Shown in pieces: positions 21,490-33,714 of a DNA stretch of 64,000 nt (the first letter of the stretch is position 1; each line of letters starts with the position of its first letter). The position numbers and the translations under genes were made by a program. The notes below the pieces were generated by a model. The model was not told where the DNA came from and did not search any database. It worked only from the letters and a program-made list of their open reading frames with translations. Source of the DNA: Dendrobium chrysotoxum (lineage: Eukaryota > Streptophyta > Magnoliopsida > Asparagales > Orchidaceae); the NCBI GenBank assembly GCA_019925795.1, contig CM034315.1:34416446-34480445 (forward strand), read 5' to 3'.

Positions 21490-21564
21490 TTGAATTATTA
21501 AAGATCCTTTTTATTTTTATTTATTTATTTATTATTATTATTATTATTTTGAATTATTAAAGAT
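21490..21564. repeat. Low-complexity TTTA/ATT tract between two copies of a 16-bp repeat
   Basis: TTGAATTATTAAAGAT at 21490-21505 and 21549-21564, with (TTTA)n and (ATT)n between. It sits at the junction of LINE B and LINE C3. It may be target sequence or slippage; no matching copy was found at the far end of C3. Confidence 0.6.
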
Positions 21565-24500
21565 ACTTTTTTTTGGAGAAAACCCATAGAGGGGTCTATG
21601 CATTAAATAAAAAAGAATTTACAAGGCCCTTAAGGGGGACCTTCAGGTCGCTACTGCTCAGAAGAGTTAACAAAAGCAAAAAGAAAACTTATGAGCCAAT
21701 TGTCCCATCTTAGAAAATTTTCAAAAAAATCTAGTAATATTCTAGGGTAGCCAAAAGCCATCACCCAAAAAACAAAGATCTAAAGATACATAATAATGAC
21801 AATCTTTCTAAAAAAAGGAGAAGCTTTAGAGTCACAGTGATATACCACAACACCTGCATAAACTAAAAGCTGCAACACACAAAAATAATGTAAGTATTAA
21901 CATTAATAAACCAGGCAGATTACTAAATTAAGACCTATATACAAGGCATCATCAGAAAGACTAGAGATGAGATTGACAATATAAATGAGATAATTTAAAG
22001 CACTAGAAAGCTTGCACCACGTATAGTTTAAAAAATCAACATCCAACTCCAGATAGATAAACACAGTGAACTCATTATCATTAATAAGAATAAAAATCTG
22101 AGAGCAATACTCCACTCGGTCAAGAGCATACATAGTAAAAAGCATGGGCTATAAGAGCATGATAGAGTTAAGGTAGCCTAAAGACATGGAATAACTAAGA
22201 AAACACCTGCAGAAATTCACAATCACTTGGAGTAAAATAAGGCGACAACCATCCCAGAATATACTCACTAAAGCATTATAGAAATAATAAGCGAAACCAA
22301 GATAAAACATAGAGGAAATCCCCCAAAAGAAGTTGCAATAAATCTTAATTTAAGGAAGCAAAACCCCATCAAGAATATTGATAATAGAAGACCAACTCAA
22401 CAGAATGTCAGAACTACACTGATCAATAGTATGATAGTAATAAAATTGATACATCTGACCAACCGCATAACAAATGAGAAGGGAGATGTAATAGCTAATA
22501 GGAGTCTGCTAGTACAACTGCTAAAATTTCAAAGAGTACCAAACGATGAAACACCCATAAAACCCAAAAGAAATAAAAGAGAAGCCCCAAAAATGCCTCT
22601 TAAAGTACACCAAATAATTAAAATCCCATGAGCTAAACTAAAATGTATTAAGCAAAGAAGGAGAAATCCAATTACGCAAATTTAAATGGCTCAAGTGGGT
22701 AGTATCCAAAATATCATGACTGTAATTATAGACCTGCTGCTCCAATCTAAACCCCCACTAAACCAAATAGGCAAACCAGCAAATTGAGCAAGAAAGGAAG
22801 CCCATAAGAATGGTAAAACCCAACAAGGATGATAGAGAAGAAGCATTTGTCATGGCATAAAGAGCCTCAACAACTAAGAAAACATAAATTTGATAACAAT
22901 AATTCCAAAAATGATTAATGAATAAGTCTAAAAGTTCACAGGAATTCTGAGATACCAAACAACAAACCAGTAAATATTATAACCCTCTTAAACCAACATT
23001 TAACACAACCACTCGGCCCTCTAAGGGTTAGAGGAGGAGGAGAAGAGCAGCATAGGTTAAAAAAAGTCATATTATAGAAGGATACAATCATTGTCAGCCC
23101 AAATGATGCTCCAAATAGCCCTTGCCCAAGAAATAAAAATAGGACCATATAAAGAAACATCCCATCAATACAATTAATTACAAAGGACTAAACAAGGCCA
23201 GAAAGCGAAACATAAAGTTTAATGAATCCAAAAAGGGTAGACAACCAAGGACACATTAAAATCCATAAGCAATTAGAAAAAATAGAATCGCAACAAAAAG
23301 AAAACATTAATTAATCCTTATATAGGGTATACCCACCCTGTCCAAATACATCAGACCCCTAAGTTTGGTAGGTAAAGAAGACCCCACAAATTTGTTAAAA
23401 CCCAAAAGATTATAGCCGAACTTAGCCAAAAAATTGGCAGTCGAATTGCCTTCTCTTAAGATATGGGAAATAGAAAACAATTATGAGAGAAAGCCAATGC
23501 TTAATTTCTCTAATGAGATAAAAGTTAGATGGGTTGGTTAAATCGCCCTTAATATAATGCATATGAAGGATAGAATCAACTTCAATCCAAACCTTTGTAA
23601 TCCCAAGAGAAATACAAAGCTATAAACCATAATGAAGAGCCTGTAATTTAACCATAATCGCAGAGGAAGCATCCGAAGGACCAGCATAAGCAACAATAAC
23701 ATAACCATTAGAATCACAAATAAGATCCCAGAAACCAGCATTAGAATTATTAAAGGATGCATTAGTGTTAAGTTTAAAGTAGTCTTACACAGGTTTAAGC
23801 CATCTCACAATTCTCTCTTTCACAACAAGAGGAGAGGAGGAAAGAATAATACCAAATTCTATAGCAGTATGATGGAATTTGTAGAAAGAATCCTCCTTGA
23901 TAAAATTGGTTAAACATAATTGCCTCATTTTATCTTTGACTTTAACAATAATATTCAGGGCATTCATATTAATATCTTCATGTTTAGACTCTTTCCTACT
24001 TCTCTAAATAAACCAATATATAATGACAGGTAAAACATTGTGAATATGACCATTGGTAAGAACAAACCAAACTTACATAATAACAGTGATACACAAGTAA
24101 TTAGTACAAAATTGAGCATTAAACACATTATCAAAGTATAACCAAACTTTAAGAGTAATAGGACCACTAACAAAAACATGGTTCAGGCTTTCAATGTGAG
24201 AACATCATTGACATATAAAAATAATATTAAAACTTTTTTGAATTAAAATAGAGTCTACGGGGATATAGTTATAAAGAATTCTCCACACTAAAATAGAATA
24301 AGTAACATGAATAGCCTTATGCCAAATAGAAGAAAAAAGTAAAGATTCTGAATGGATCTGCCTTATAAAATGCCAAACCTCATTAAGAACATATCTACCA
24401 TTGTATGAATTGGTAAACATAATGCAATCCTCCTTATCCAACTAAAGAGGGATTTTAAGAATGTGGTTAATAATAAGATCAGGGACCATGTCCTTAAGGG

Positions 24501-26290
24501 AGTCCACATTCCAAGCCCTGTGCTGAATAAATTGAGCGATTTTGTAAGCACTAGTAGATTGAGTGTTTAACAAATTATCAATACAGAAATTACTAAGCCA
24601 TTTATCTTACCAAAAGAAAATATCACCTACCCTAATCCCCCATTGGATAAATTGCTTAGCATCCCACTTAATGCCATAAAGCCTTTTCTAGTTAAAAGAA
24701 TTCCCAGATATGAAATGGCAATTAAGAGGATGCCTCCTAGCATAATATTTAGCAATCATAAAGAAACCTGTAGGCTCTTCTTAGATCTTAAGGCATACCA
24801 AAGTTTTTAGGAAAAAGCATGAGTCATCTCACCCAAAGTTTAAAACCTAATTTCCCTTCCTTAAAAACCCCAAAGCTTTTAGACCAAGAAGCCCACAAGA
24901 TAGCAGACCTGCCCTCCTTGGCCCCCCATAGAATTTTATTGAAAATTCATTCCAATATGCTACAAACATTTAAAGTAGTGCACAAAGTACAAAAGAAATA
25001 GATAGGGATATAACAAAGAACGCTCTTAATTAAAACTAATCTACCACTAAAAGAAAGAAAGTTAAAAGCCCATGTTGAAAGTTTCTTGTGAACATTAGAA
25101 AAAATTTCCCCAAATAATTTGGACCAATTCTTACCCCTAAACATGGGAGTTGCTAAATACTTTAAAGGAAGATTCTTATGCAGAAACCAAAGTTATTTTG
25201 AATAGAATTAATTCTCTGGTTGGAACTAGATTTAGCAATAATAAAATAGCTTTTAAGAGGGTAAAAAGTTATGCTGCTAGCTTTTTGAAATTGATCAAGG
25301 AATTTGAACAAAATATGAAGCATTTTGATATAACCATTCATAAAGATAATAAAATCATCAGCAAAACTCAAATGGGAAATATGAAAGCTACCCATGGTCC
25401 TAAATTGCAAGGAAGGGTACTTGCTGAAAAGATCATTAAGACACCTAGAGAGATACTCCATAGCCATAATAAATAAAGCAGGAGATAAAGGATCCCCTTG
25501 CCTAAGCCCATGAGTAGAATTAAAATAGACATGACACTTGCGATTAATAATAACCAAAAGAAATATTTTTTAATGTTGTTCTTAATGAGCCTAATAAAAT
25601 TCATGTGAAAACCAAACACTTTAAGCATAGTATTAATAAAATCCCATTTGAGATTATCATAAGCATTAGAGATATCAACGTTAAATATAATGTTATCCCC
25701 ATATATTTTAGCTTCAAGATCATGTACTAACTCATGAGCCAATAAGACGTTGTCAAAAATTTAGCGACCTTTGACAAAACTAATTTCCTCAGGCAAAATA
25801 ATTTTAGGAAGAAGCAAAGCTAATATACCCATAAAAAACATGGAATTAAGCTTGTTAAAAAAAGAACATAAGCTAATGGAATGAAAATAATTCCAAAAAT
25901 TAATAACATCATTTTTTGGAATTAAAACAATGGATGCAGAAGTAAAAATTTTTGGATAAGGGTTACCCATGAAAAAATTAACCACAACATTAATGAAATC
26001 ATATTTAATAATATGTCAAGCTTTCTAAACGAATTTAATAGTAAACCCATCCAGTTTAGGAACCGAATCAGCATTCATACCTTTAAGAGTTAGTAAAATT
26101 TTCTCTTTTGAAGGAATCATAGTAAGCATAATGTTATCCTCCTTAGAAATAATATTAGGAATAAAAGAGAAATCAATATTCAACTCAGGGCGAAAGTCTT
26201 TATTGAACACATTTTTAAAGTAGTCAATATATGACTCATAAATCAAATCAACAAGATTAACAAAAATCAAAAAGTCATATACACTATTCA
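21565..26290 (-). mobile_element. L1-type LINE C3, 5'-truncated
   Basis: Minus-strand LINE with its 3' end at about 21567 (T8 on plus, then a block starting GGAGAAAACCC that matches the 3' ends of C1 and C2). It has a long 3' UTR (about 21575-23330), RNase H, zf-RVT and RT, and is cut at the 5' side within the N-terminal RT region. It abuts the 5' end of LINE C1 head to head near 26290. The UTR is A-rich on plus and holds no supported gene. Confidence 0.8.
23330..26285 (-). pseudogene. LINE C3 ORF2: RT, zf-RVT, RNase H (decayed)
   Basis: Segments in coding order: KLDGFTIKF region (26025-26285); TSASIVLIPKNDVINFWN (25761-25985); DNIIFNVDISNAYDNLKWDF (25368-25742); GLRQGDPLSPALFIMAMEYL and HLSFADDFIIF (25162-25557), the RT core with FADD; SGRLVLIKSVLCYIPIYFF (24947-25144); LDKEDCIMF and WRILYNYIPVDSILI (24205-24441, zf-RVT region); and an RNase H end with KLNTNASFNN near 23750. 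Stops and frame changes separate the segments. The endonuclease is missing by 5' truncation. Confidence 0.8.
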
Positions 26291-26420
26291 GGAGCTTTCT
26301 TGTTGATACTCTCATTTCCGCTCTCTGGTGATTCTTGGGCGATTTAGGGCTTTCGTTTGTGTGCTCCGATTTCAATATCCTGGCGATCCAGTTTGGATTT
26401 TTGTTTAATGTTTGTAATCT

Positions 26421-27953
26421 TTGGCTTTAATTCGATCTTTTTGTGGCTCTCATTTGAGGTTTTTTTTTCTAATTTTTTGGCTTTGGGGGATAACGACTTC
26501 GTCGTCATCTAACCCCCCATTATCTTCCATCCCTGATGGTCATTCTCGGTCCTTCAAGGATGTTGTTTTAGGTTCTTGTTCTTCTATGCCTAAGCTCAAC
26601 TTTGTGCACTCCTCTTTCAAGGGTTACCTAGCTCTTATGTTTGATGATTTGGTGGTTTCTCAGTTGGCCGCCCCATTTATGCTTACTCTTGTTGGTAAAT
26701 TTATTTTGCGTAGGCCTAATTTGGATGTTATCCAAAAATTTTTTGTAAGCTTTAAACTCTCAGGTGCCTTTCATGTGGGTTAGCTGGACCCTCGTCATAT
26801 TGTGATCTAATTAACGAATGATCTTGATTATAGCCTTATCTTTGTGAGAAGGTCCTACTATATTCAAGCGTATCAAATGCATCTTCTCAAATGGATGCCA
26901 AACTTTGATGTGAGGGAAGAATCGCATATTGCTCCGATTTGGATTTCATTCCCTAACTTGAGACTTCATTTTTTTAATTCATAAATCTTATTTGGGCTTG
27001 CGTCAATTTTTGGGAGACCTTAACAAATGGATCAAGCCACTATTTCTATCTCTCGACCCTCTGTGGCTCGTGTTCTTGTGGAACTTGATGTTTCTAAAAA
27101 ACACCCGAGTAAAGTTTGGATAGGTTCTGAGCTGAATGGATATTTCCAAAACGTAGAATTTGAAAATCTTCCTATCATTTGTTCTCACTGTAAAATGCAT
27201 GGCCATGGTGTTAATGAATGTTTTAGGTTGCATCGTCAACATTGTAAAGATAAAGATATGTCCAAAAAATCTCAAAAAAATGATGGGCCTCGTATTGAGA
27301 ATGATAATTTGCCTACTGCTGAGATTGAAGGAAATAATTCCAATTTGGGTGATGCTCCTTTACCTGCACTTATTGACCCTCCTCCCAGTCATATTTTATC
27401 AGTTCCTACCATTGTGGATGCTCCTCCCTGTGTGCCGATTAATGCTATTAGTACTTTGGCTAGTTCTCCCAACAATTGTGAGAACTTGGAGAACCAAATG
27501 ATAACTGATACTTATCCTCTATATATTAATATCTCTGAATTGACAATTATGGACCATTTTGATTACTAACAAATCCTCTAATATTGATACTTCTCTTTGT
27601 ATTTTTCATGACCAGGGAAATGTGTCTGAAAATGAAAGGAATAGTAGAGACAATAACTTCAGGCCTGATGAAAAGGCTTTGGTTGAGAAAGAGAGTGAAG
27701 AACTTGGCTTGAATAGTAATGCTAATGATGATGGAGAATTGTTGGAAGAAGGTGAGCTTCCCCAAAAGGGTAAGGGAAAGGATTTGATTATGGACTGTAA
27801 GTCACCCTCTACATCTCTTTATAATAGTGATTCTTTTACTGATACTGATGAAGTGGAATTTTCTTCTAAATGCTTTGCTAAAGATAACAATGATACTAGT
27901 TTCATTAAAGCTCAAAATAAGCGTGGAAGAAAGAGCAAGAACCAGGTTTTATA
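26421..27953 (+). pseudogene. LINE C1 ORF1: DUF4283-like plus CCHC knuckle
   Basis: Open pieces at 26421-26783 (RSFKDVVLG, LVGKFILRRPNLDVI), 27027-27569 and 27559-27954. The middle piece has the conserved WIGSELNGYFQNVEFENLP and the knuckle CSHCKMHGHGVNEC (CX2CX4HX4C). The last has an acidic tail ending with KRGRKSKN. The family role is RNA binding and chaperoning. Broken by stops around 26783-27020 and a frame change at about 27560. Homologous to C2 ORF1 at 43224-44900. Confidence 0.8.
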
Positions 27954-28001
27954 ATCGGGTAGAAATACCCATTCACATACTTGTCGTTAGCATTGTTTCT
28001 T

Positions 28002-30767
28002 ATGTTTAAATCTATCATTTGGAATGTAAGGGGTTTTGGGTGTTCTTCTTCTCACGTGCGGGTCAAGAATGTATGTCATATCCATGATATTTCTATTCTT
28101 GTTTTACTTGAACCTCTAGTTAATGTCTCTAACTTACTTAATACTGCTAAATTTTAGTTTTTAAGCACACCACTGCGAATTGTGCTAATAAAATTTAGTT
28201 ATTTTGGAAAGATCTGGTTTGGATTAATATTCTTGGCAATTTTACTCAAGTTTTGCATTGTAACATTGAAGTTTTAAATCTTAATTGTTGTGCTTCTTTT
28301 TTTTATGCTGCTTCCTCTCATGGGATTAGAAAAATTCTTTGGAAGCAGTTATCTAACTTTTATTGTATTTGTCAGTTGCCTTGGTTGGTGGGGGGTGATT
28401 TTAACGCCATCTCTAATCCCTCAGAGCGAATTGAGGGGTCTTCTCCTATTTTGTATTCTATGGAGGATTTTAACAACATGATTATGGATTATCATCTCAT
28501 TGATATTGGCTATTTCGGTGATAAATTTACTTCAAATCGGGGGCAATTATGGAAAAGGCTGGATCATATTTTATTTAATGATAATAGGATTAACACTTTT
28601 AGTTCCATTTATGTTGAGCATCTTAGTCGTACTCTTTCTGATCATTCTCCTTTATTTCTTTCTCTTAACATTAGACATGTGAACTCTTTTCCTCAATTTC
28701 ATTTTAAAAATATATGGTTACAACATGACTCATTTTGGAATGTTGTTCAGAATAATTGGGATGCCCATTTACATCCAGATAATTCTATCATTGGCATGAA
28801 AAGATTTTGGCTTTAATTGGAAAGGCTTAAAAACTTTTAAATTAGTGGAATCACAATGCCTTTAAAAATATCTTTTCTAATATTTTAAGTGCTGAAGAGG
28901 CTGCTAACAATGTTGAGCTTACTTGTCAAAACTCTCCTTCTGATGCTAATTTTACTTTACTTAGAGAGGCTAAGGATTGTCTCTTTAAATTATGAGCTCA
29001 TATGGAGACTTTTTGGAAACAAAAAGTTACTGCTAAACATCTGGTGGAAGGTGATAATATTACGAAATATTTTCATGCTTTGGTTAAACGACAATGTGCT
29101 AAGAATTACATTAATAAAATCAAATGTGAGGATGGTTCTGTTACTGAGAATGCTGAGGAAATTGCCTTCTTGGTTGTTCAACAATTTCAGGAATGGTTTA
29201 ACAAGGATTTTATCCCTAGTGATATTGACAACCCTGCTATTTTTCCTAATCTCATATCGAATGAGGATAATGATTTGCTTACCAAACCTCCCTCTTTAGA
29301 TGATTTAAAAGATATTGTTTTTGACGTGAATGGTAACTCGGTTGCGGGTCCGGATGGTTTCACTACCAATTGTTTTCAAAAAGCTTGGGGTATTATTAAG
29401 GATGATCTTTACGATGTGGTTTTAGAGTTTTTTCTTGTCATGCTTTGCCTAAATTTTTTGCTTCTACTTCTATTGTTCTCATCCCTAAGAATGATGATGC
29501 TAGAAATTGGAATGAATTTAGACCTATTAGTATTTCCATAATTATGGTTTACTTTTCGCGCTAAGTTGTCTTTGTGGGCTAAATTTATGTATTCCAAATA
29601 TTGTGTGGAAAAGCATCCTACTACCTATTCTTTTAAACATGGTGATTCTAAAGTTTGGCAGAGGCCATGTAAGATTAAGTGGGAGGTAGAGCCTCATCTC
29701 TCTTGGGGTCTTGGAGGTGGCAACATTTTCTTTTGGCAGGATCAATGGTTAGGTAATCAATCCATTGACTCTCTTATTAATTCTACCTCTACTACCTACT
29801 ACGGTTAAGGTAAATTTTTCATTAATGATAATTATTGGGACTATGATAAGATCGCTAATGTGATCCCTGACTTTATTATTCAAAAAATTTGTAATCTTCC
29901 TTTGAATTTGGAGTCTAAGGATATTTTATTATGTAATTTTGCTAATGATGGGATTTTCAAATTAAAAGATGCTTGGCATGCATTGAGAACTAAAAATGTT
30001 GTTACTACCATTTTTTTGATGTTGTGGCATAGAAGCATCCCTCCTATTTTTGCCACTTTTATTTGGAGAATTTTACATAGATTCATTCCCACGGAAGATA
30101 ACTTGATCAAAAGAGGTTTTGTTCTTCCGTCTAAGTGTCACTGTTGTTACCATGTGGAGATTATGCACCATGTTTTTGTTTTGGGGCTTCTTACGGTTAA
30201 AATTTGGTGTCATTTTGATGATCTTTTCAAATTAAATTATTTTAATGAGAATTTGTCTATTAATGCTCTCCTTATTGCTTGGTTTGTTAATTCTGATAGA
30301 AATATTATCCCTTCTCTTATTTTGTGGTTTCTTTCGATGGAGAGGAATAGTTCTCTTTTTAATGGCATTAGAATGGACTCTTAGAGGGTTATTAAGAATG
30401 TGAAAGATAAATTTTTGAGTTTGTTTTTTGTTAAGTTTCTTTATACGAAAAGTTTCAAAAATTATTATGATGTTTCTATTGACTTAGGTATCAAGTTGGA
30501 GGCTCCTTTGCTTTCTTCTTACCCTCATTTTGTCTCTTGGGTTAAACTCGCTTTGGGTTGCTTCAAGCTAAATATTGGTGTTGCTAATGAGATTAACAAC
30601 AGGGGGTGTGGTGGCCTCATTAGGGATTGCCATGGTAATGTTATTCTTGCTTTTGCGGGTTCTTTGCTTAACGGTAATTTTCATCTGGCTTCTCTTCATG
30701 CTATTCTTCATGGGTTGAGAATTTGTATGTCTCTTGGCATTTTTAAAATTATTATTGAGGCTGAGTC
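28002..30767 (+). pseudogene. LINE C1 ORF2: endonuclease, partial RT, zf-RVT, start of RNase H
   Basis: Begins with KSIIWNVRGFGCSSSHVRV right after ATG at 28002. Endonuclease motifs: GGDFNAI (about 28390) and LSDHSPL (about 28635). RT N-terminal part: VEGDNITKYFHALV, SVAGPDGFTTNCFQKAW (29002-29400) and ASTSIVLIPKND. Near 29540 the reading jumps from the RPISIS motif to KLSLWANFMYSKYC, so the RT core including the Asp-Asp motif is gone. zf-RVT part: IFFWQDQWLG and FIWRILHRFIPTEDNL (29566-30384). RNase H starts near 30540 (FKLNIGVANE), with GLRICMSLGIFKIIIEAES at the solo LTR. Several stops. Confidence 0.85.
30763..30767. repeat. Target-site duplication of solo LTR, left (GAGTC)
   Basis: GAGTC, repeated at 32414-32418 on the far side of the LTR. 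Confidence 0.85.
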
Positions 30768-32413
30768 TGAAAGTACGAGATGCGCTAAGAGTTCTAATAT
30801 TTAAAAGATTTTTTAGATTTTTAATCGGATGATTTAACTCTTAAAATGCGAAAGCTAATGATTTGTAAACAATTACAAGGATGGTGATTATATTCTAATT
30901 ATCGCAATAAAAATATTGATCTCATATTTTCACCCAGCAGTTATAAAAAAAAAAATAAAGTGCATGAAAATAAAGTGTGAAAGTAAAAATTAGAATGAAC
31001 ACACTAGATTTATAATGGTTCGGTCAAACCATGACCTACGTCCACTCCCCGGAGTCCTCCTCTCTGAGTATTGCACTATCACTATAGTGTCTCTCCTTGA
31101 GCCCCCACAGCTAAGCGGAAACGCCCTTACAAACTCTCTTCCACCAACCCGATGCAGCAGAGGACTCTACTCCTTTCACAAGCAGAGGACCTTGATTCCT
31201 TTTCACCTTCCTAGTGAGGCAGAGGTCCTGAACTCCTTTTCTCCCTCCTGGTGAGGCAGAGAACCTGAAATCACTTTCAGCTTCCCTGGTGCGGTGGAGT
31301 AGCTAGGTCTTTTGACACCAAAGTGGTTTTCTTCTTTCCAAAGCTTCCCTCAAGACAAAGCTTGACTCTTGTAGGAACTCAGGTGCAAGTTCGCCAGAGC
31401 AACCGTGTGAAAAATCCCTCTCACACTCCCTTGAAGCCCACAAGGATCTTGTCCCTCTCTTATAAACTCTACCCTTTCTCTCCCTAGCCCAAAGCTCTCT
31501 CTTCAACATTTTTTTAGAAGTAAACAACTCAATGAATGCTCAAAAGACTCATACAAAGTCTTATAAGAAAGCTTAAGTAGAGGGCTCCAAAAAACCCTAA
31601 AAATTCAGTTCATCCATCAAAGATCATACAGTATGATCGCAGGATCTTCCAGTATGATGTGCAAAATTTGACCTATTAGTACTGTACAATCGCAGTATCA
31701 TATAGTACGATTAGTTCAATCGAAGTGCAGTTTGTCCAAGATGAATCATGGGATGACCAAAATTATCTCTATTGATCATATAGTATGATCCAATTCATAT
31801 AGTATGATCCAAATGTCAAAATTACACAGATTCGATTGACTAATCGCAGGATTAAATTAGGGACTTTTTTAAACATTGTACAATACAAGTAGGTTCATAC
31901 AATACGAATAGAATAACTTTCAAATTCAAATTTTTGCTTAATTTAATGAATGACAGGGTTTTTAATTATAACAGATTATCCAGTACGATGTGGTGTTCAT
32001 ACTATACGATTAGTTATATTTCAAAATTATTTTTTTCAAAATTAATTAATTGTTATAAAACTAGATCGTATAGTATGATCAAGATCATACAATATGATAT
32101 ACAAAAAAATTAAAATATTTTACATTAAATTTTCTCCCCTTGTGTGTGTGTGCATGGTCACCAGGCTAGCGTACACCCTTACAGAATTTAACTCAAGAAG
32201 TTAAAAATAAATAAATAAAAATTACAGACTCTTTTAATATAACCTATTCTACCCAAACTTGACCCCTGAATCTTCAGAGAACGGTGCCTGTTGTACCTAA
32301 AATGTTAGTCAGCACAAAAACCGAAGTACATAACAAATACTAGAAGAAATAAAGAGGCAATCAATAATATTGTTATCATCAAAATCATAAACTCAGGAGC
32401 CCGAGTTATAATA
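30768..32413 (-). repeat. Solo copia LTR inserted in LINE C1 RNase H
   Basis: 1646-bp LTR of the copia family, minus orientation, plus-strand start TGAAAGTACGAGATGCGC. The far end reads ...ATAATA, so the terminal TG of the coding strand has become TA, a C-to-T change. Flanked by the 5-bp duplication GAGTC. No internal sequence or second LTR, so it is a product of LTR-LTR recombination. It contains the conserved TGGTTCGGTCA block (31017), a decayed TATA position (31572-31579, TACTTAAG on minus) 44 bp from the nearest palindrome, and the array. Confidence 0.9.
31623..32098. promoter_or_regulatory. Decayed palindrome array in solo LTR
   Basis: ATCATACAGTATGAT and variants: the C-type motif with CG changed to CA/TG in both arms (TCGTAC to TCATAC, GTACGA to GTATGA). 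Pairs are still visible, for example 31623 with 31644. Confidence 0.8.
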
Positions 32414-32418
32414 GAGTC
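32414..32418. repeat. Target-site duplication of solo LTR, right (GAGTC)
   Basis: Second copy of GAGTC; LINE C1 RNase H coding resumes here. Confidence 0.85.
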
Positions 32419-32690
32419 TACTCATAACTTTCAGTGCATTTTTGGAGGTGTTGATTATGTTTATAATTCAGAAGTTTTTTATACTGTTAGGGATATTAAA
32501 TATTTGATGGTTTATATCAATGTTTCTTTTTCCCATGTGTTTAAATAAGCTAATGCTTGTGCCAATTAGTTGTCACATTTTGGTTCTGGTATGGATTGTT
32601 TCATTGATTTCTTAGAAGCCAATATTCCTATTCCTTTAAAAGGCCTTTTAAGATTGGACAAAATTTGTTTACCGTATGTTAGGATTTAAT
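32419..32690 (+). pseudogene. LINE C1 RNase H C-terminal part after the solo LTR
   Basis: Continues the RNase H frame: ANACANWLSHFGSGMDC and RLDKICLPYVRI, matching the end of C2 RNase H (ACAHAIASWGYSLDSMSDF, LDKFGLPYVI at 39158-39400). Joining it to 30767 by removing the LTR and one GAGTC restores a continuous domain. Confidence 0.8.
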
Positions 32691-33714
32691 CTGTTTATGT
32701 TTTATTTAATTGGTTGTGGGTTTTTTTTGGTTTTTTTCTCTCTAGTTTTGCTATTCGTTTTGGGCTACTGGGTGGTCCATCGCTGGCTTGCTTGGCTATC
32801 CTGGGAATTATTCTGGTGGTTCTCAAGAATTTCTTTGGTATGTTATATCCAATCTATTGTGGTTTTCTAGTGTCTTGTGGTTTTCATTTTTGTCTCCTGG
32901 TTGGGGTTTGCTGGTTTGCTGGTTTGTCCTATTTGGATGTCGCTGCGGGTTGGGTGGGCTTTCCTTGGGGTGTTATGATTGACTTCTTATTGGGTGTGGG
33001 TAGCTGCTCTTCTTGCTTTTCTATTCTTGTTCTTCGTAAGTAGAATTATTTTGGGTGGCCCTGCCTCCAGGCTATTGTGGTGACTTATTTTTGTTCTGTG
33101 CCTACTATAACCTGCTGTCTATCTTGGTTTTGTTGTGTTGGTGGCTGATTGGGCTAGAGCCATGTTGCTAGTGTCTTTCCTGTGTTGCCTGTGATGGTTT
33201 TCATTCCTGCTGGTTTAGTGGTTCGTTTTCCTTCCTGGGGTGGCTGCTACTTTCATCTGTGTGGTTTTTGGACTTTCCTTACTATAGTGGATAACTGCTA
33301 GGATTGGTATACCTTTATTAGAATATGGTCTCTTGATATCTGCTGGAATTGGTATACTATCTATTTCTTTAATTTTTATCATGTCTTTCTTGGGCTTTAT
33401 ATCTTTTTGCAGAATTGTTACTTTGCAGGTATTTGTAGAGAGATCACACTAGAGAAGTTTTTTAGGCTAGTTATCGCTTTTTATTACTCTCCTTATTTTG
33501 GGTGCTCATACTTGTGCACCGTAGAATGTACTTAGGGTGTCATGTTCTTTTGATTAGTAGAGGCCTCGAACTCTTAGGTTTTTTGTTTTAGTTTCTATTT
33601 GTAGCTCCTTTGAGTAGTAGTGAGCTTGAGGCCTCTTTAAGGACCATGTAATTTTTTCCTGAATTAATGCGTAGACCCCCACCATTGGGGTTTCCTTAAA
33701 AAAAAAACAAGATT

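Larger units (their letters stand above)
26290..33710 (+). mobile_element. L1-type LINE C1, full-length-like but with deleted RT core
   Basis: Plus-strand LINE with a 5' UTR (26290-26420), ORF1, ORF2 and a 3' UTR (32690-33700) ending GGGGTTTCCTT and A10 at 33699-33708. It is split by a solo LTR at 30768-32413. A second lesion near 29540 removes the catalytic part of RT. Same family as C2, C3, C4 and B. The 3' UTR is T-rich; hydrophobic frames there (32676-33043) are not supported as genes. Confidence 0.85.

Noticed and set aside
21490..21564. 16-bp direct repeat as target duplication of LINE C3
   Set aside because: The second copy should lie beyond the 5' end near 26290 and does not; both copies are on the 3' side.
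32676..33043. Hydrophobic plus-strand frame resembling a membrane protein
   Set aside because: Lies in the T-rich 3' UTR of LINE C1; the equivalent UTRs of C2 (38126-39168) and C3 give different, unrelated hydrophobic frames.
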